Source: Thalassomonas sp. M1454 (lineage in GTDB: Bacteria; Pseudomonadota; Gammaproteobacteria; Enterobacterales; Alteromonadaceae). From it: a stretch of 64,000 bases of DNA. The translations under genes were made by a program, and so were the position numbers. The number at the start of each line of letters is the position of its first letter. The stretch's first letter is position 1. The notes under the pieces are model-generated. The model worked only from the letters and a program-made list of their open reading frames with translations, was not told the DNA's origin and did not search any database. The stretch is taken from NCBI RefSeq assembly GCF_007097525.1, contig NZ_VKDD01000001.1, positions 376,705 through 440,704 of the forward strand, given 5' to 3'. Below are positions 46,642 through 55,538 of the stretch, one piece after another.

Positions 46642-47544
46642 CTAGTTAAACCAATTACGTATAGTAAGCTCGAGCTTATGCAAGGGCTTACATATTTTTG
46701 TTCCCTGAAATGGGTTCATTATCCATGGAGTAGGTAGGTCACCCTCTTTTAGGTGCAAAAAGTCTTCAGCAAAAGGAAGCTGTTTTACATCCCTTTGTTT
46801 TAGCTTTTGTATCTCATCATCTGTCATATATTTTAAAGGATGAAATCCACATAAGTTTTTCTTTTCTGCGAGCTTGTGGCCGAAGGTTTTCATTTTCCCT
46901 CTATATGCCGGCGCACTTGGTAAATACATTAGGAAAGGGTTTACCATAAATCCCATAGCTTCAAAATTTTCAAGCGCTTGTTTACTATTATCTTTTTCGC
47001 TTGAAATAAAATTCCAATTTGCCGCTTTTAATCTATCAACATTGGCAATGCATATATCTGAATAATATACCCCCGCACTCTGTTGCGTGTTTTTTCTATA
47101 ATAAGAATTAGACTCTTGATCGTAAACTGTTGAAGAAAGAGCTCTTTGTCTGTTCTTTCCTTTAATAAAAGCATATTGTAAAAAAGCAGAATTTGGCTTT
47201 TTATTAAAATAATCATGTATCGAATAGATATCTTCTATGTCAATTTTTCTAACAAGTTGTGTGTCATCTTGAACAAAATAGGCTAATTCTCCCGCAGGAA
47301 TATAATCAAGAGCCATTTGCATATTATTATGTAAGCCACCACATTTATATTGCTCTACATCACTTGGGTTAGGTTTGATTATCGTTGTTTGTGAACTAAG
47401 GCTGGCTAGCACTTCTAAAGTAAGTGGATCATCACTGTTATCGTCAAAAATAAAAATAGTAGCGTTATCCGTACAACGCAGGATTGATTCGATACAGTTT
47501 TTTAATAATTGTCCTCGATTATACGAGAATACGCAGAAATACAT
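46642..47544 (-). CDS. GT2-like glycosyltransferase, paralogue 1
   Basis: A 300-residue protein with a GT-A glycosyltransferase look: an N-terminal beta-alpha unit (MYFCVFSYNRGQLLKNCIES), FDDNSDDP (34-40) for nucleotide-sugar binding, and QDDTQL at about 92-97 in place of the usual DXD. It ends NPFQGTKICKPLHKLELTIR. It is clearly paralogous to the gene at 49085-49990: the first 48 residues agree at 36 positions and both ends match. The substrate is unknown; the region suggests surface glycan assembly. It is convergent with smg. Confidence 0.75.
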   Translation of the reverse strand: MYFCVFSYNRGQLLKNCIESILRCTDNATIFIFDDNSDDPLTLEVLASLSSQTTIIKPNPSDVEQYKCGGLHNNMQMALDYIPAGELAYFVQDDTQLVRKIDIEDIYSIHDYFNKKPNSAFLQYAFIKGKNRQRALSSTVYDQESNSYYRKNTQQSAGVYYSDICIANVDRLKAANWNFISSEKDNSKQALENFEAMGFMVNPFLMYLPSAPAYRGKMKTFGHKLAEKKNLCGFHPLKYMTDDEIQKLKQRDVKQLPFAEDFLHLKEGDLPTPWIMNPFQGTKICKPLHKLELTIRNWFN

Positions 47545-47672
47545 AGATAATAAAATTCAAGGTAACCTGCCTTGATGATATGGTAATTATCTATAAATGT
47601 CACTTATTTCAGTTTATTGACTTTAGCTAATTGTGCTAATATTTGAATCACTATAGTTTTTAAGAATTTATT

Positions 47673-48491
47673 ATGAAAGTTTCGGTTTTATTTACTACCT
47701 ACAATTCTCCTGAATGGCTTGAAAAAGTATTATGGGGTTTTAGTGCTCAAAGTTATAAAAACTTTGATATTGTCATCGCTGATGACGGCTCTACTGAAGA
47801 AACTCGTTTATTAATCGAAAAAATGCAAGAAGTTAGTGGTTTAGATATAAGCCATGTATGGCATGAAGATAATGGCTTTCAAAAATGTGAAATACTAAAC
47901 AAAGCTATTTTAACGGTTAAAAGTGACTATATAATCTTTACCGATGGTGACTGCATACCTCATCCTGAGTTTGTTGCTGAGCATGTTAAAAATATTAAAC
48001 CAAATAGGTTCTTAACTGGAAGTGTTATGCGCTTACCAATGTCTACAAGTGAGCTCATTAGTAAAGATGATATCTTTTCAGGTGTATGCTTTGATTGGGA
48101 TTGGCTGGTTGATAATGGTTTGCCTGTAACTCGTAAACATTTGAAGTACAAAGTCACAGGTTGGAAAGCGCGAGTCATGAATAGGTTGACACCTGCACCT
48201 AAAAGCTTTTTAGGTTGTAATGCTTCTGCATGGAAACAAGACATACTAGATGTAAATGGCTTTGACCAACGCATGCAATATGGCGGCTTAGATAGAGAGT
48301 TAGGTGTGAGGTTACGTAATAATGGTGTAGAGGCTAAGCATGTTAGATATAACGCGCATGTCTTGCATTTAGACCATCCACGAGGTTATCGAGATCCTGA
48401 AATGATGGCTAAAAATAAAAAGCTACGAGTGTTCAATGAAAAGAATAAGGTTAAAACAACCGAATTCGGATTTAACCTTTTAGAGCCTTAG
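47673..48491 (+). CDS. Family 2 glycosyltransferase (galactosyltransferase-like)
   Basis: A 272-residue GT2 enzyme, the only plus-strand gene of the island. Motifs: VSVLFTTYNSPEWL at the N-terminus, ADDGS (36-40), TDGDCIPHPEFV with DGD at 91-93 for the metal and sugar nucleotide, and GGLDRELGVRLRNNG near 207, where the acidic base usually lies. This layout resembles the polymerase-type GT2 domains that build glycosaminoglycan-like chains, but the sugar cannot be read from the sequence. Its promoter faces that of paralogue 1 across 128 bases. Confidence 0.85.
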   Translation: MKVSVLFTTYNSPEWLEKVLWGFSAQSYKNFDIVIADDGSTEETRLLIEKMQEVSGLDISHVWHEDNGFQKCEILNKAILTVKSDYIIFTDGDCIPHPEFVAEHVKNIKPNRFLTGSVMRLPMSTSELISKDDIFSGVCFDWDWLVDNGLPVTRKHLKYKVTGWKARVMNRLTPAPKSFLGCNASAWKQDILDVNGFDQRMQYGGLDRELGVRLRNNGVEAKHVRYNAHVLHLDHPRGYRDPEMMAKNKKLRVFNEKNKVKTTEFGFNLLEP

Positions 48492-48511
48492 GGAATACTT
48501 TCTGAGGCGCT

Positions 48512-49084
48512 TTAGATAAACTTATTGCGCATTTTATCTATTAACTGCTTACTTCTTTTTTTAGTTTTAAAACGTGCATAAAACGGCAATAATGCACCGA
48601 CAATGAATTTAAAACTAAATGTCTTTGCACCAAAGCCATCAATAAGGATTGGCACTAAATCACCGTTAGATGATTTTTTAAGTAAAATATTTTCTGGATT
48701 CTTGTCATCCATAAGAATCCCTTTTGCTGATAAACTATTACATAATTGCCAAATAATAGTTTCAGCGTTTTCTATCGTTATTTGTTTGCTCGAGATGTAA
48801 TCGTTGATTGTCAGAGAGCGCTTACCATCATGATCGGTTATCATTTCAAACATTAGGCCTTTACCCAAGTTGGTGATAATGGGGCCATAAAGCTTAGGTA
48901 AAATATTTTCTGTTTTAACTTTTCTGAATTTTAAAATTGAGAAATAAAACTTCTCAATTCTATTTTGATCAGCTTGGGCATCAGACCTTGGAATTTTTAT
49001 GCAAACAGCAGAGTTCGTTGGGTGCTGATAGCAGCGCCGCTCTGCACCTTGAGCGAAGTAATTATCAACCTTTAATTGCAACAT
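48512..49084 (-). CDS. YrbL-like (PhoP regulatory network) small kinase-fold protein
   Basis: A 190-residue protein of protein-kinase fold. It has an N-terminal GAERRCYQHP glycine region, the beta-3 Lys in CIKIP (Lys30), a catalytic-loop equivalent MDDKNPENILL (125-135) and a DFG-like DGFG (149-152). This pattern matches the YrbL family, whose substrate is unknown, and resembles LPS core heptose kinases. Its start codon touches the stop codon of paralogue 2, so the pair is co-translated. A role in phosphorylating a glycan or lipid-A core sugar is inference. Confidence 0.75.
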   Translation of the reverse strand: MLQLKVDNYFAQGAERRCYQHPTNSAVCIKIPRSDAQADQNRIEKFYFSILKFRKVKTENILPKLYGPIITNLGKGLMFEMITDHDGKRSLTINDYISSKQITIENAETIIWQLCNSLSAKGILMDDKNPENILLKKSSNGDLVPILIDGFGAKTFSFKFIVGALLPFYARFKTKKRSKQLIDKMRNKFI

Positions 49085-49990
49085 TTATTTGAACCAGTTT
49101 CTGACAGTGAGCTCTATTTTGTGAAGAGGCTTTAAAAATTTAGTGCCTTGAAATGGATTAATAGCCCAAGGTTTTCTTAACTCTTTATGCTTAAGTTTTA
49201 AAAAATCTTCAGCAACGGGTAATTTTTTTGCGCTACGGTTCACAAATAAATCATTTTCTGTATCTGACATGTAAGATAAAGGGTGAAAGCCACATTCATT
49301 GTAGTCTTCAGCCATCTTCAACCCCCAAGTCTTAGTTTTACCTCTATAAGCTGGTGCACTAGGAAGTTGCATTAAGAAAGGGTTTTTAATAAACCCCATT
49401 TTTCCAAATAAGTCTTTTGCTTGGGAGTTATTATGCTTCTCTCTAGATAAAAACTGCCAAAAATTGGATTTCAAGCGATCAATATGAGCAATAGCTATAG
49501 CTGAAAAATAAATCCCCGCACTTTGTTGTGCATTATCTTTTCTAAAGTATGCATTAGAGTCTTTATCAAAATAGGTAGACTCTTCATCTCTGGATCTTAA
49601 TTTACCTTTTAAAAAGGTATAGTTAAGGAAAGCTGACTTAGGGTTAACTTCAAAAAAATTGTTTATATCTTCGATATCTTTCTTTAAAATTTTTCGCACT
49701 AACTGGCTATCATCTTGGGCAAAGAAAGCAAGCTCGCCGTCAGGAATATAGTCAAAAGCCATTTGCATGTTGTTATATAAACCGCCGCACTTGTGCATAT
49801 GAAAATTATCTAAATCAGGCTTTATTATTTTATGTTTGACCTTTATCTCATCAAGAATAGCTAAAGTTTCAGGATCTTGGCTGTTATCATCAAAAATGAA
49901 GATAGTAGGACTTTCCGCGCATCGCTCTATGGACTCAACGCAATTCTTTAAGAGCTGACCCCGATTGTAAGAAAAAACACAAAAATACAT
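49085..49990 (-). CDS. GT2-like glycosyltransferase, paralogue 2
   Basis: A 301-residue paralogue of the gene at 46642-47544, with the same start (MYFCVFSYNRGQLLKNCVES), FDDNSQDP, QDDSQLVRK and the closing AINPFQGTKFLKPLHKIELT. A tandem duplication followed by insertion or rearrangement of the two genes between them would explain the layout. The kinase-fold gene follows without a gap. The sugar specificity is unknown. Confidence 0.75.
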   Translation of the reverse strand: MYFCVFSYNRGQLLKNCVESIERCAESPTIFIFDDNSQDPETLAILDEIKVKHKIIKPDLDNFHMHKCGGLYNNMQMAFDYIPDGELAFFAQDDSQLVRKILKKDIEDINNFFEVNPKSAFLNYTFLKGKLRSRDEESTYFDKDSNAYFRKDNAQQSAGIYFSAIAIAHIDRLKSNFWQFLSREKHNNSQAKDLFGKMGFIKNPFLMQLPSAPAYRGKTKTWGLKMAEDYNECGFHPLSYMSDTENDLFVNRSAKKLPVAEDFLKLKHKELRKPWAINPFQGTKFLKPLHKIELTVRNWFK

Positions 49991-50143
49991 AGCTATAAAT
50001 CTTTTTTAAATAATGTTAATAGGATAGTTTTTTTTTCATAAAAAGTCATTACTATAATTATTAAGCGGTGTTTGATAATGTAAGTATTAGTCATTTTAGG
50101 TAGCCTTGAATGATTATCTAATAGTTTAATAAAAAGAGCCGCA

Positions 50144-51247
50144 TTAACTAACTAATAGTGATTGCCAAGACTTAATGAAATCTAATTTTCTTTGGCTTAA
50201 AACCGTTTTATTTTCTTTATTAAAGGTCTTATAGAACTCAAGTTTGTTATCAGCTAGCCAATTAATTCCCTCGACTAAATCATCTACTTTACAGTTAGCT
50301 GCTTTTACCCAGTTTAAACCTAGATGCCAATTATCGCGATCTACTATTGGTAAATCGGTATCGGTATAGCTTACTGGTACTGTGTATCCAAGTTTTTTGT
50401 GACTAATCCATAAGTTCATAGGGGCTGCATCTACTGTAAGTACTGGTGTGCCGTGATATAAGCTTTCAAGTAAAGCAAAGCCAACTCCTTCCCACTTGGA
50501 AGGCGCTATAGAAAAGTCAGCTTCTGTATAATAGGTTAGGTTTTTCTTATAACTTGTATTTTTATAATGGTATATAAAGTTTTTGCCCTTATATGCATTT
50601 AGTTGACTTACATCTAATGCTTTTTGAGTTTTCAATAAAAACTCAATATCGTTGCGTTGCCCTAGTACTATACTAAATGCCTTTATTACAGCTTCACAAT
50701 TGCGACGATCGCCAACGCCGCCACCCCCAGCATTAAATAAAAATTTGGTTTTTCCTTTATTTAGCTGTTTTGTATGCAGTGGTAGGTTAGCAATCCATGG
50801 CATATTAACTACATTACCTAATGAAAAACGCTTTGTTAATAAGTCTGCACAAGCTTGCATAGGACTAATGATAATATCAACTTTATTAAAGTCTTCAGTG
50901 GTTAAATCTGAATTAATCCATTCAATATTCGGGCGCCAGATGCTTTTTATCTGATGCTTTCTGCATTCAAGGAATAGGTTAGGCATAAAGTGTTCAATGG
51001 TCATCACATAGTTCTGTCGCTTTAACCATTTTATGAATCTTTTGTTTGTTTGCCACTTATTATCAAATGCTTTTGAAGCCCGGCCAGCTCGGATTTCAAA
51101 AATATCGAATTGATATTCAGGCAAATGCTCCCTGAAAAATTTTTTTAGTAATCTTGCTTCTGTTCCCAACCCTCTGTTATTAAGGCAGCTAACCAAACCA
51201 AATCGTTTTTTATTTTTATGTTGATTAAAAGCAAGAAAAGAAAACAT
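50144..51247 (-). CDS. Group 1 (GT4-like) glycosyltransferase
   Basis: A 367-residue GT-B enzyme. The N-terminal Rossmann half (about 15-165) starts FGLVSCLNNRGLGTEARLL. The C-terminal half carries the EX7E motif with Glu253 and Glu261 in PSKWEGVGFALLESLYHG, which binds the sugar-nucleotide. It follows the sulfotransferase after one base, so these two are one operon with the GT at 51992-52915. The donor and acceptor are not known. Confidence 0.85.
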   Translation of the reverse strand: MFSFLAFNQHKNKKRFGLVSCLNNRGLGTEARLLKKFFREHLPEYQFDIFEIRAGRASKAFDNKWQTNKRFIKWLKRQNYVMTIEHFMPNLFLECRKHQIKSIWRPNIEWINSDLTTEDFNKVDIIISPMQACADLLTKRFSLGNVVNMPWIANLPLHTKQLNKGKTKFLFNAGGGGVGDRRNCEAVIKAFSIVLGQRNDIEFLLKTQKALDVSQLNAYKGKNFIYHYKNTSYKKNLTYYTEADFSIAPSKWEGVGFALLESLYHGTPVLTVDAAPMNLWISHKKLGYTVPVSYTDTDLPIVDRDNWHLGLNWVKAANCKVDDLVEGINWLADNKLEFYKTFNKENKTVLSQRKLDFIKSWQSLLVS

Positions 51248-51248
51248 A

Positions 51249-51974
51249 CTATCCTATAGTGTTGTTATAACCCAATAATTCAAAATCTTTACTGTACATT
51301 TGCTGCATTAATTCAACGCATTCACTATCATAGTACTTCTTTACTTTATCTGTTGCGCTAGTTGAAGGAGGCCCCTTTCTAGAGAAGTCATTATTTGTTG
51401 ATTCTTGACCTTTAATTTTATTAATAATAAAAGCTAAGTCATCATTTAAATTTTCAAACTTTCCAATAAAATCAAATTCTTCAATAGGTATTAATAAGAT
51501 AGATGTTTGTGGCGCCCAGTGTAAGTTTGAATGAAGCTTACCCGCCTTTAAAGATTTTAAAAAATCTTTAAAGCTTATTTTTTCTTCGTTTTGGTTGAAT
51601 TTACGATCAATCTTATCTAAATAAGCAGATAGGGTTCGAGAGAATGGGTCTCTAACAACAGCAAACTTAAATAAGTCATCAAATTTTTCTAGCTCTGCTG
51701 TTTTTAATTGCGAAGGAGTTGTAAAGACTTTTTTAGCTTGTGGTGAGGCTATCTCTTCACCTAATTTTAACTGAACTAAATTTGAAACTATTGTCGAGTT
51801 AGCTGCTTTAGGAATACGATTGCAAAAAATTCCTAAGTCAAAATCAATTGCTCCTCTATCGTCGGCACTGCGAATAGAGGCCTTTCCTTGAAAAGGGTAC
51901 TTTTTATAAAAAGGAGTTAAGCTAACAGTATATTTATTATAAATAAGTTTATTAACGACTTTATTCAACGACAT
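51249..51974 (-). CDS. Carbohydrate sulfotransferase (Sulfotransfer_2 type)
   Basis: A 241-residue sulfotransferase that would use PAPS. The 5'-phosphosulfate-binding loop is RIPKAANST (53-61) and the 3'-phosphate-binding motif is VVRDPFSRTLSAY (106-118), both typical of the HNK-1/chondroitin sulfotransferase family. No membrane anchor is seen, so it should act in the cytoplasm on a lipid-linked or nucleotide-linked glycan. It is flanked by glycosyltransferases 17 and 1 bases away. This points to a sulfated surface polysaccharide. Confidence 0.88.
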   Translation of the reverse strand: MSLNKVVNKLIYNKYTVSLTPFYKKYPFQGKASIRSADDRGAIDFDLGIFCNRIPKAANSTIVSNLVQLKLGEEIASPQAKKVFTTPSQLKTAELEKFDDLFKFAVVRDPFSRTLSAYLDKIDRKFNQNEEKISFKDFLKSLKAGKLHSNLHWAPQTSILLIPIEEFDFIGKFENLNDDLAFIINKIKGQESTNNDFSRKGPPSTSATDKVKKYYDSECVELMQQMYSKDFELLGYNNTIG

Positions 51975-51991
51975 GTATATAACCTAATATA

Positions 51992-52915
51992 TTAAGATTT
52001 TAGTTTTAAGTGACGAATTTTACTGCGTACACGTGACCACAAAGAACCTTTTTTATAACGTCCCTTTGTTACGTGCCTGATTTGAAAAATATTATCAATA
52101 TCAATAGCAACACCATGCGTACCCAATAACCAACGGAAACATCTATCTTCTACACATTTACACCAATGGTTTGATGGGGTTTGATAAATAGATATATTGG
52201 CACAATAACCTGCGGCTCTGGCTACGTCACCATGTGTTATCTGGAATTCTCCTGTTGCTTTTGAGCGAGAATAGTATTCAAAGTTTTCTTCATTTTCTAT
52301 TCTGATCACTTGTGGCTCAGCATCTTTTTGCAATAAAGGGTGATCTTCTTTTAGCATGGGAGTAGTTTTTTCTTTTTTAGGAAAAACTAGAATGTCATTT
52401 CTACCCTGTAAGCTATCTACAAGACTATCAATACAATTTTCATTAAACATAATGTCACAATCAGAAAACCAAACCCAATCCGCTTTAGTTTCTAGTGCCG
52501 CTCTGTTACGGCCTATAGCTCGCCTAAACAATAGTTCTTTAGGAAGAGGCTGCCAATTCCAAGTGACATTCTCAACATTGATAGAAGAAAAGAAGTCTAA
52601 TTGTTTTTGTGTTTTTTCATCTTCCGGGCTATAAAAAACAGTCATAGTGACATGTGCTTTTTTAGGGGGATAATTTACTAATGAACTTAATTGGTAAGCC
52701 ATCATATGTGAATATCCCCAGCAGTGACTAACTACCTCAATATTCAAATTGCCAATTTTTTTACTGCGAGCCTGTTCTTCTGGAAGGTTTTTTAAAAACC
52801 AAGATGCTGGAATATAACCACTGGCAGCTAATTTGAAAAAGAATGCTAATAAGCCATCATAAAATCGAGGCGTATAAATTTTAGTTTTACTCAAAGTTTT
52901 TACCACTTTTACCAA
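51992..52915 (-). CDS. GT-A type glycosyltransferase
   Basis: A 307-residue protein whose central DXD is WFSDCDIMFN, with DCD at 152-154; the preceding GRNRAALETKADWVW is typical of GT-A enzymes that scan a nucleotide-sugar. The N-terminal 40 residues include a hydrophobic stretch. The C-terminus is Lys/Arg-rich (KGRYKKGSLWSRVRSKIRH), which suggests membrane association. First gene of a three-gene minus-strand unit with the sulfotransferase and the GT4 enzyme. Confidence 0.78.
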   Translation of the reverse strand: MVKVVKTLSKTKIYTPRFYDGLLAFFFKLAASGYIPASWFLKNLPEEQARSKKIGNLNIEVVSHCWGYSHMMAYQLSSLVNYPPKKAHVTMTVFYSPEDEKTQKQLDFFSSINVENVTWNWQPLPKELLFRRAIGRNRAALETKADWVWFSDCDIMFNENCIDSLVDSLQGRNDILVFPKKEKTTPMLKEDHPLLQKDAEPQVIRIENEENFEYYSRSKATGEFQITHGDVARAAGYCANISIYQTPSNHWCKCVEDRCFRWLLGTHGVAIDIDNIFQIRHVTKGRYKKGSLWSRVRSKIRHLKLKS

Positions 52916-53043
52916 TTGTTATTTAAGCTTAACATATTTCTAGTTATAGCCAGTATTATAATTGCTGGTATTTAAACATACATTTTAATAATTATGATTA
53001 ATTTTATGCCATAATGTAGTTACTTGATAATACAAAATAAATT

Positions 53044-53607
53044 ATGAAAAAAGACAACGATCCATTATTTAGCAAACACGAACATGCTTTAGAAAAAGCC
53101 TATGAGGTGTGCCCTGAATGTGGCAGTGAACTCGCCGTTAAAAACTCTAAAGCGGGCGCTTTTTTAGGGTGCGTAAGTTACCCAATCTGCTCTTATACTC
53201 GACCTATTGTTGAACAGGAAAAGTTTGAGCAGCAATTACTACCTGGCACTCAATGCCCTGAATGTGGACATGAATTAGCGGTTAAGCAAGGTCGCTATGG
53301 CTTGTTTATTGGTTGTACTAACTTCCCTGAATGTCACCATATTGAGCATGAAGATAATCAAGTAGTTGCCGATGTAACTTGCCCAACATGTAAAAAGGGC
53401 CACTTATCTGAAAAACAAAGCCGTTATGGCAAAACATTTTATTCTTGTGACAACTACCCTAAGTGTAAGTTTGTAGTTAACCATAAACCCGCGGCAGGTT
53501 GTTGTGAAAAATGTGGATTTGAACTTTTACTTAAACGTAATATGGCTGCGGGTGAAAAACTGCAATGCGCAAGTAAGAAGTGTAGTCACTTTCAAAGTGA
53601 GTCTTAA
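53044..53607 (+). CDS. yrdD: Topoisomerase-type C4 zinc-finger protein YrdD
   Basis: A 187-residue protein made of four C4 zinc ribbons like those at the C-terminus of topoisomerase I: CPECGSELAVK...C (about 18-45), CPECGHELAVK (about 72-98), CPTCKKGHLSEK (about 117-142) and a degenerate CEKCGFELLLK (about 154-180). It binds nucleic acid in relatives; the role is not clear. In E. coli it lies between smg and tsaC. Confidence 0.92.
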   Translation: MKKDNDPLFSKHEHALEKAYEVCPECGSELAVKNSKAGAFLGCVSYPICSYTRPIVEQEKFEQQLLPGTQCPECGHELAVKQGRYGLFIGCTNFPECHHIEHEDNQVVADVTCPTCKKGHLSEKQSRYGKTFYSCDNYPKCKFVVNHKPAAGCCEKCGFELLLKRNMAAGEKLQCASKKCSHFQSES

Positions 53608-53634
53608 TTGGTTGTAGTTAAAAGTTATGGATAT

Positions 53635-53663
53635 AAAAAAGACGAGCATTGCTCGTCTTTTTT
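53635..53663. terminator. Bidirectional terminator between yrdD and purK
   Basis: GACGAGC (53641-53647) and GCTCGTC (53651-53657) form a 7-bp stem with an ATT loop; A-run before and T-run after allow termination in both directions. Confidence 0.9.
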
Positions 53664-53688
53664 GTTATTTAAAGTCTAAAACTTGGTA

Positions 53689-54846
53689 TTAGTTAACTCT
53701 AGCTTGTAACATAGTGGCAAATTCTTTTATATCTTCAAACGCAAGAGGGTCTAATATCTCAGCAAGTTGTGATAATTTATCAGCTAGCTCTTGCTCATTA
53801 TTACCACAAACATTAATGTGTCCCATTTTACGGCCATTACGCTTTTCTTTGTTATACCAGTGGATTGCAACACCAGGCATAGCTAGTACTGCTTCAGGCA
53901 CACTATCTTGGCCTAAAATATTGATCATCGCGGTAGGGCGTATTAATTCGGTATTACCTAGTGGTAAACCACAAATAGCGCGCAGATGATTTTCAAATTG
54001 ACATGTATCACAGCCTTGTTGGGTCCAATGCCCCGAGTTGTGTACACGAGGCGCTATTTCATTTACTAATAAAGTATCTCCAACTTGGAAAAATTCAATA
54101 GCTAATACGCCAACGTAGTCTAACTTTTCTGCTAATTTACTAAATACTTCAAAAGCTTGTTCTTGTAGTTTAGTTGGCACTGGCATGGCAAGACTGACAC
54201 TTAAAACACCATTGGTGTGATGGTTTTCAGTAATAGGATATACGGCTATTTCACCTTTGCTATTACGAGCTCCTACAATCGATACTTCGCGATCGAATGG
54301 CACCATTTGCTCAGCAATAATGCCTTGTGGTACAGAGGTCTTTGCGCCTGCGACAAACTCTTCCATATCAGTCCAAATTGACTCTGCTTGTGATATGTCT
54401 TTTAAGCGCCACTGACCTTTACCATCGTAACCTTCTAGTGCGCTTTTAAAAATAATCGGTAATTGCAGCTGCTCAATGGCATTAGTAAAATCTTCATGGT
54501 TAGCAATTACTTTATGCTTGGCATTAGCAACATTACATGATTCAAGTAGTGACTTTTCTAGACGACGATCGCCACCAATTTTGATAGCAGTACTTGTTGG
54601 GAGTAACTTTCCTGAAGCCTCACATTGCTCTAAAACATCATGGCTTATGTGTTCAAACTCAGAGGTAATAACATCAGCTTGCTCTATGCCTGATTGTAAA
54701 TCACCAAACTTATATTCATTCACCAATGGGTGTACGACTTCATCTATGCGAACATCAAAAGCTTTGGTGTTTAGATTTAAAGGAGTACCCGCTAAATCCA
54801 TCATTCTTGCTAGTTGACCAGCACCAAGTACTAAGACCTTATTCAT
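53689..54846 (-). CDS. purK: N5-carboxyaminoimidazole ribonucleotide synthase PurK
   Basis: An ATP-grasp enzyme that carboxylates AIR to N5-CAIR in purine synthesis. The 385 residues begin VLVLGAGQLARMM and carry the ATP-grasp segments KSALEGYDGKGQW (about 134-146) and VNEIAPRVHNSGHWT. Five bases separate it from purE upstream. Confidence 0.98.
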   Translation of the reverse strand: MNKVLVLGAGQLARMMDLAGTPLNLNTKAFDVRIDEVVHPLVNEYKFGDLQSGIEQADVITSEFEHISHDVLEQCEASGKLLPTSTAIKIGGDRRLEKSLLESCNVANAKHKVIANHEDFTNAIEQLQLPIIFKSALEGYDGKGQWRLKDISQAESIWTDMEEFVAGAKTSVPQGIIAEQMVPFDREVSIVGARNSKGEIAVYPITENHHTNGVLSVSLAMPVPTKLQEQAFEVFSKLAEKLDYVGVLAIEFFQVGDTLLVNEIAPRVHNSGHWTQQGCDTCQFENHLRAICGLPLGNTELIRPTAMINILGQDSVPEAVLAMPGVAIHWYNKEKRNGRKMGHINVCGNNEQELADKLSQLAEILDPLAFEDIKEFATMLQARVN

Positions 54847-54851
54847 TTTAC

Positions 54852-55334
54852 CTATTCCGCAGGGTTAGGGTTGTTTAATATATTTTCTGTTTGAGCTTTT
54901 CTAAACGCTTCAATATTGGCCATGATACTTTCATCATGAGTACCTAAAATTTGTGCTGCTAACAATCCGGCATTGGCTGCACCGGCTGTACCAATAGCTA
55001 AGGTACCAACAGCAATGCCTTTAGGCATTTGTACAATTGATAATAATGAATCTTGACCACTTAAAGCTTTAGATTGAACAGGTACGCCTAGTACCGGTAA
55101 GCTTGTAAATGCTGCTGCCATACCTGGTAAATGAGCGGCACCACCAGCACCAGCGATAATTACCTTTAAACCGCGTTCTTTTGCTGACTCAGCATATTCA
55201 GCAAGTAAGTGAGGAGTTCTGTGCGCAGACACCACTTTAGTTTCATATGGAACTTTAAGAAGATCGAGCATTTCGGTTGCATGTTGCATAGTTGGCCAAT
55301 CTGATTTTGAACCCATGATAATTCCAACAGTCAT
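54852..55334 (-). CDS. purE: N5-carboxyaminoimidazole ribonucleotide mutase PurE
   Basis: Converts N5-CAIR to CAIR. The 160 residues show [16 protein letters not shown] (about 4-19), [15 protein letters not shown] with the catalytic His, and [16 protein letters not shown]. purE-purK form an operon. The upstream gap (55335-55538) has no PurR-like site that I could recognise with certainty. Confidence 0.98.
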   Translation of the reverse strand: MTVGIIMGSKSDWPTMQHATEMLDLLKVPYETKVVSAHRTPHLLAEYAESAKERGLKVIIAGAGGAAHLPGMAAAFTSLPVLGVPVQSKALSGQDSLLSIVQMPKGIAVGTLAIGTAGAANAGLLAAQILGTHDESIMANIEAFRKAQTENILNNPNPAE

Positions 55335-55538
55335 GTCATTATACCTTTTATGTTAATTGCTTTAGATGCTATCAACCCTGTTAGGGGTTAAAAATGAAAG
55401 GGCGCATTATACCCTTGTTTACAAAAATTCCCAAACTTTGTAACTTGATTTATTTGCTATTTTCTAGACTAAGGTCGGATTGCTAAAAACCTAAAGAAAT
55501 CTCACTATGATGTTATAGAGTAAGAGGGGATTTCCAAC

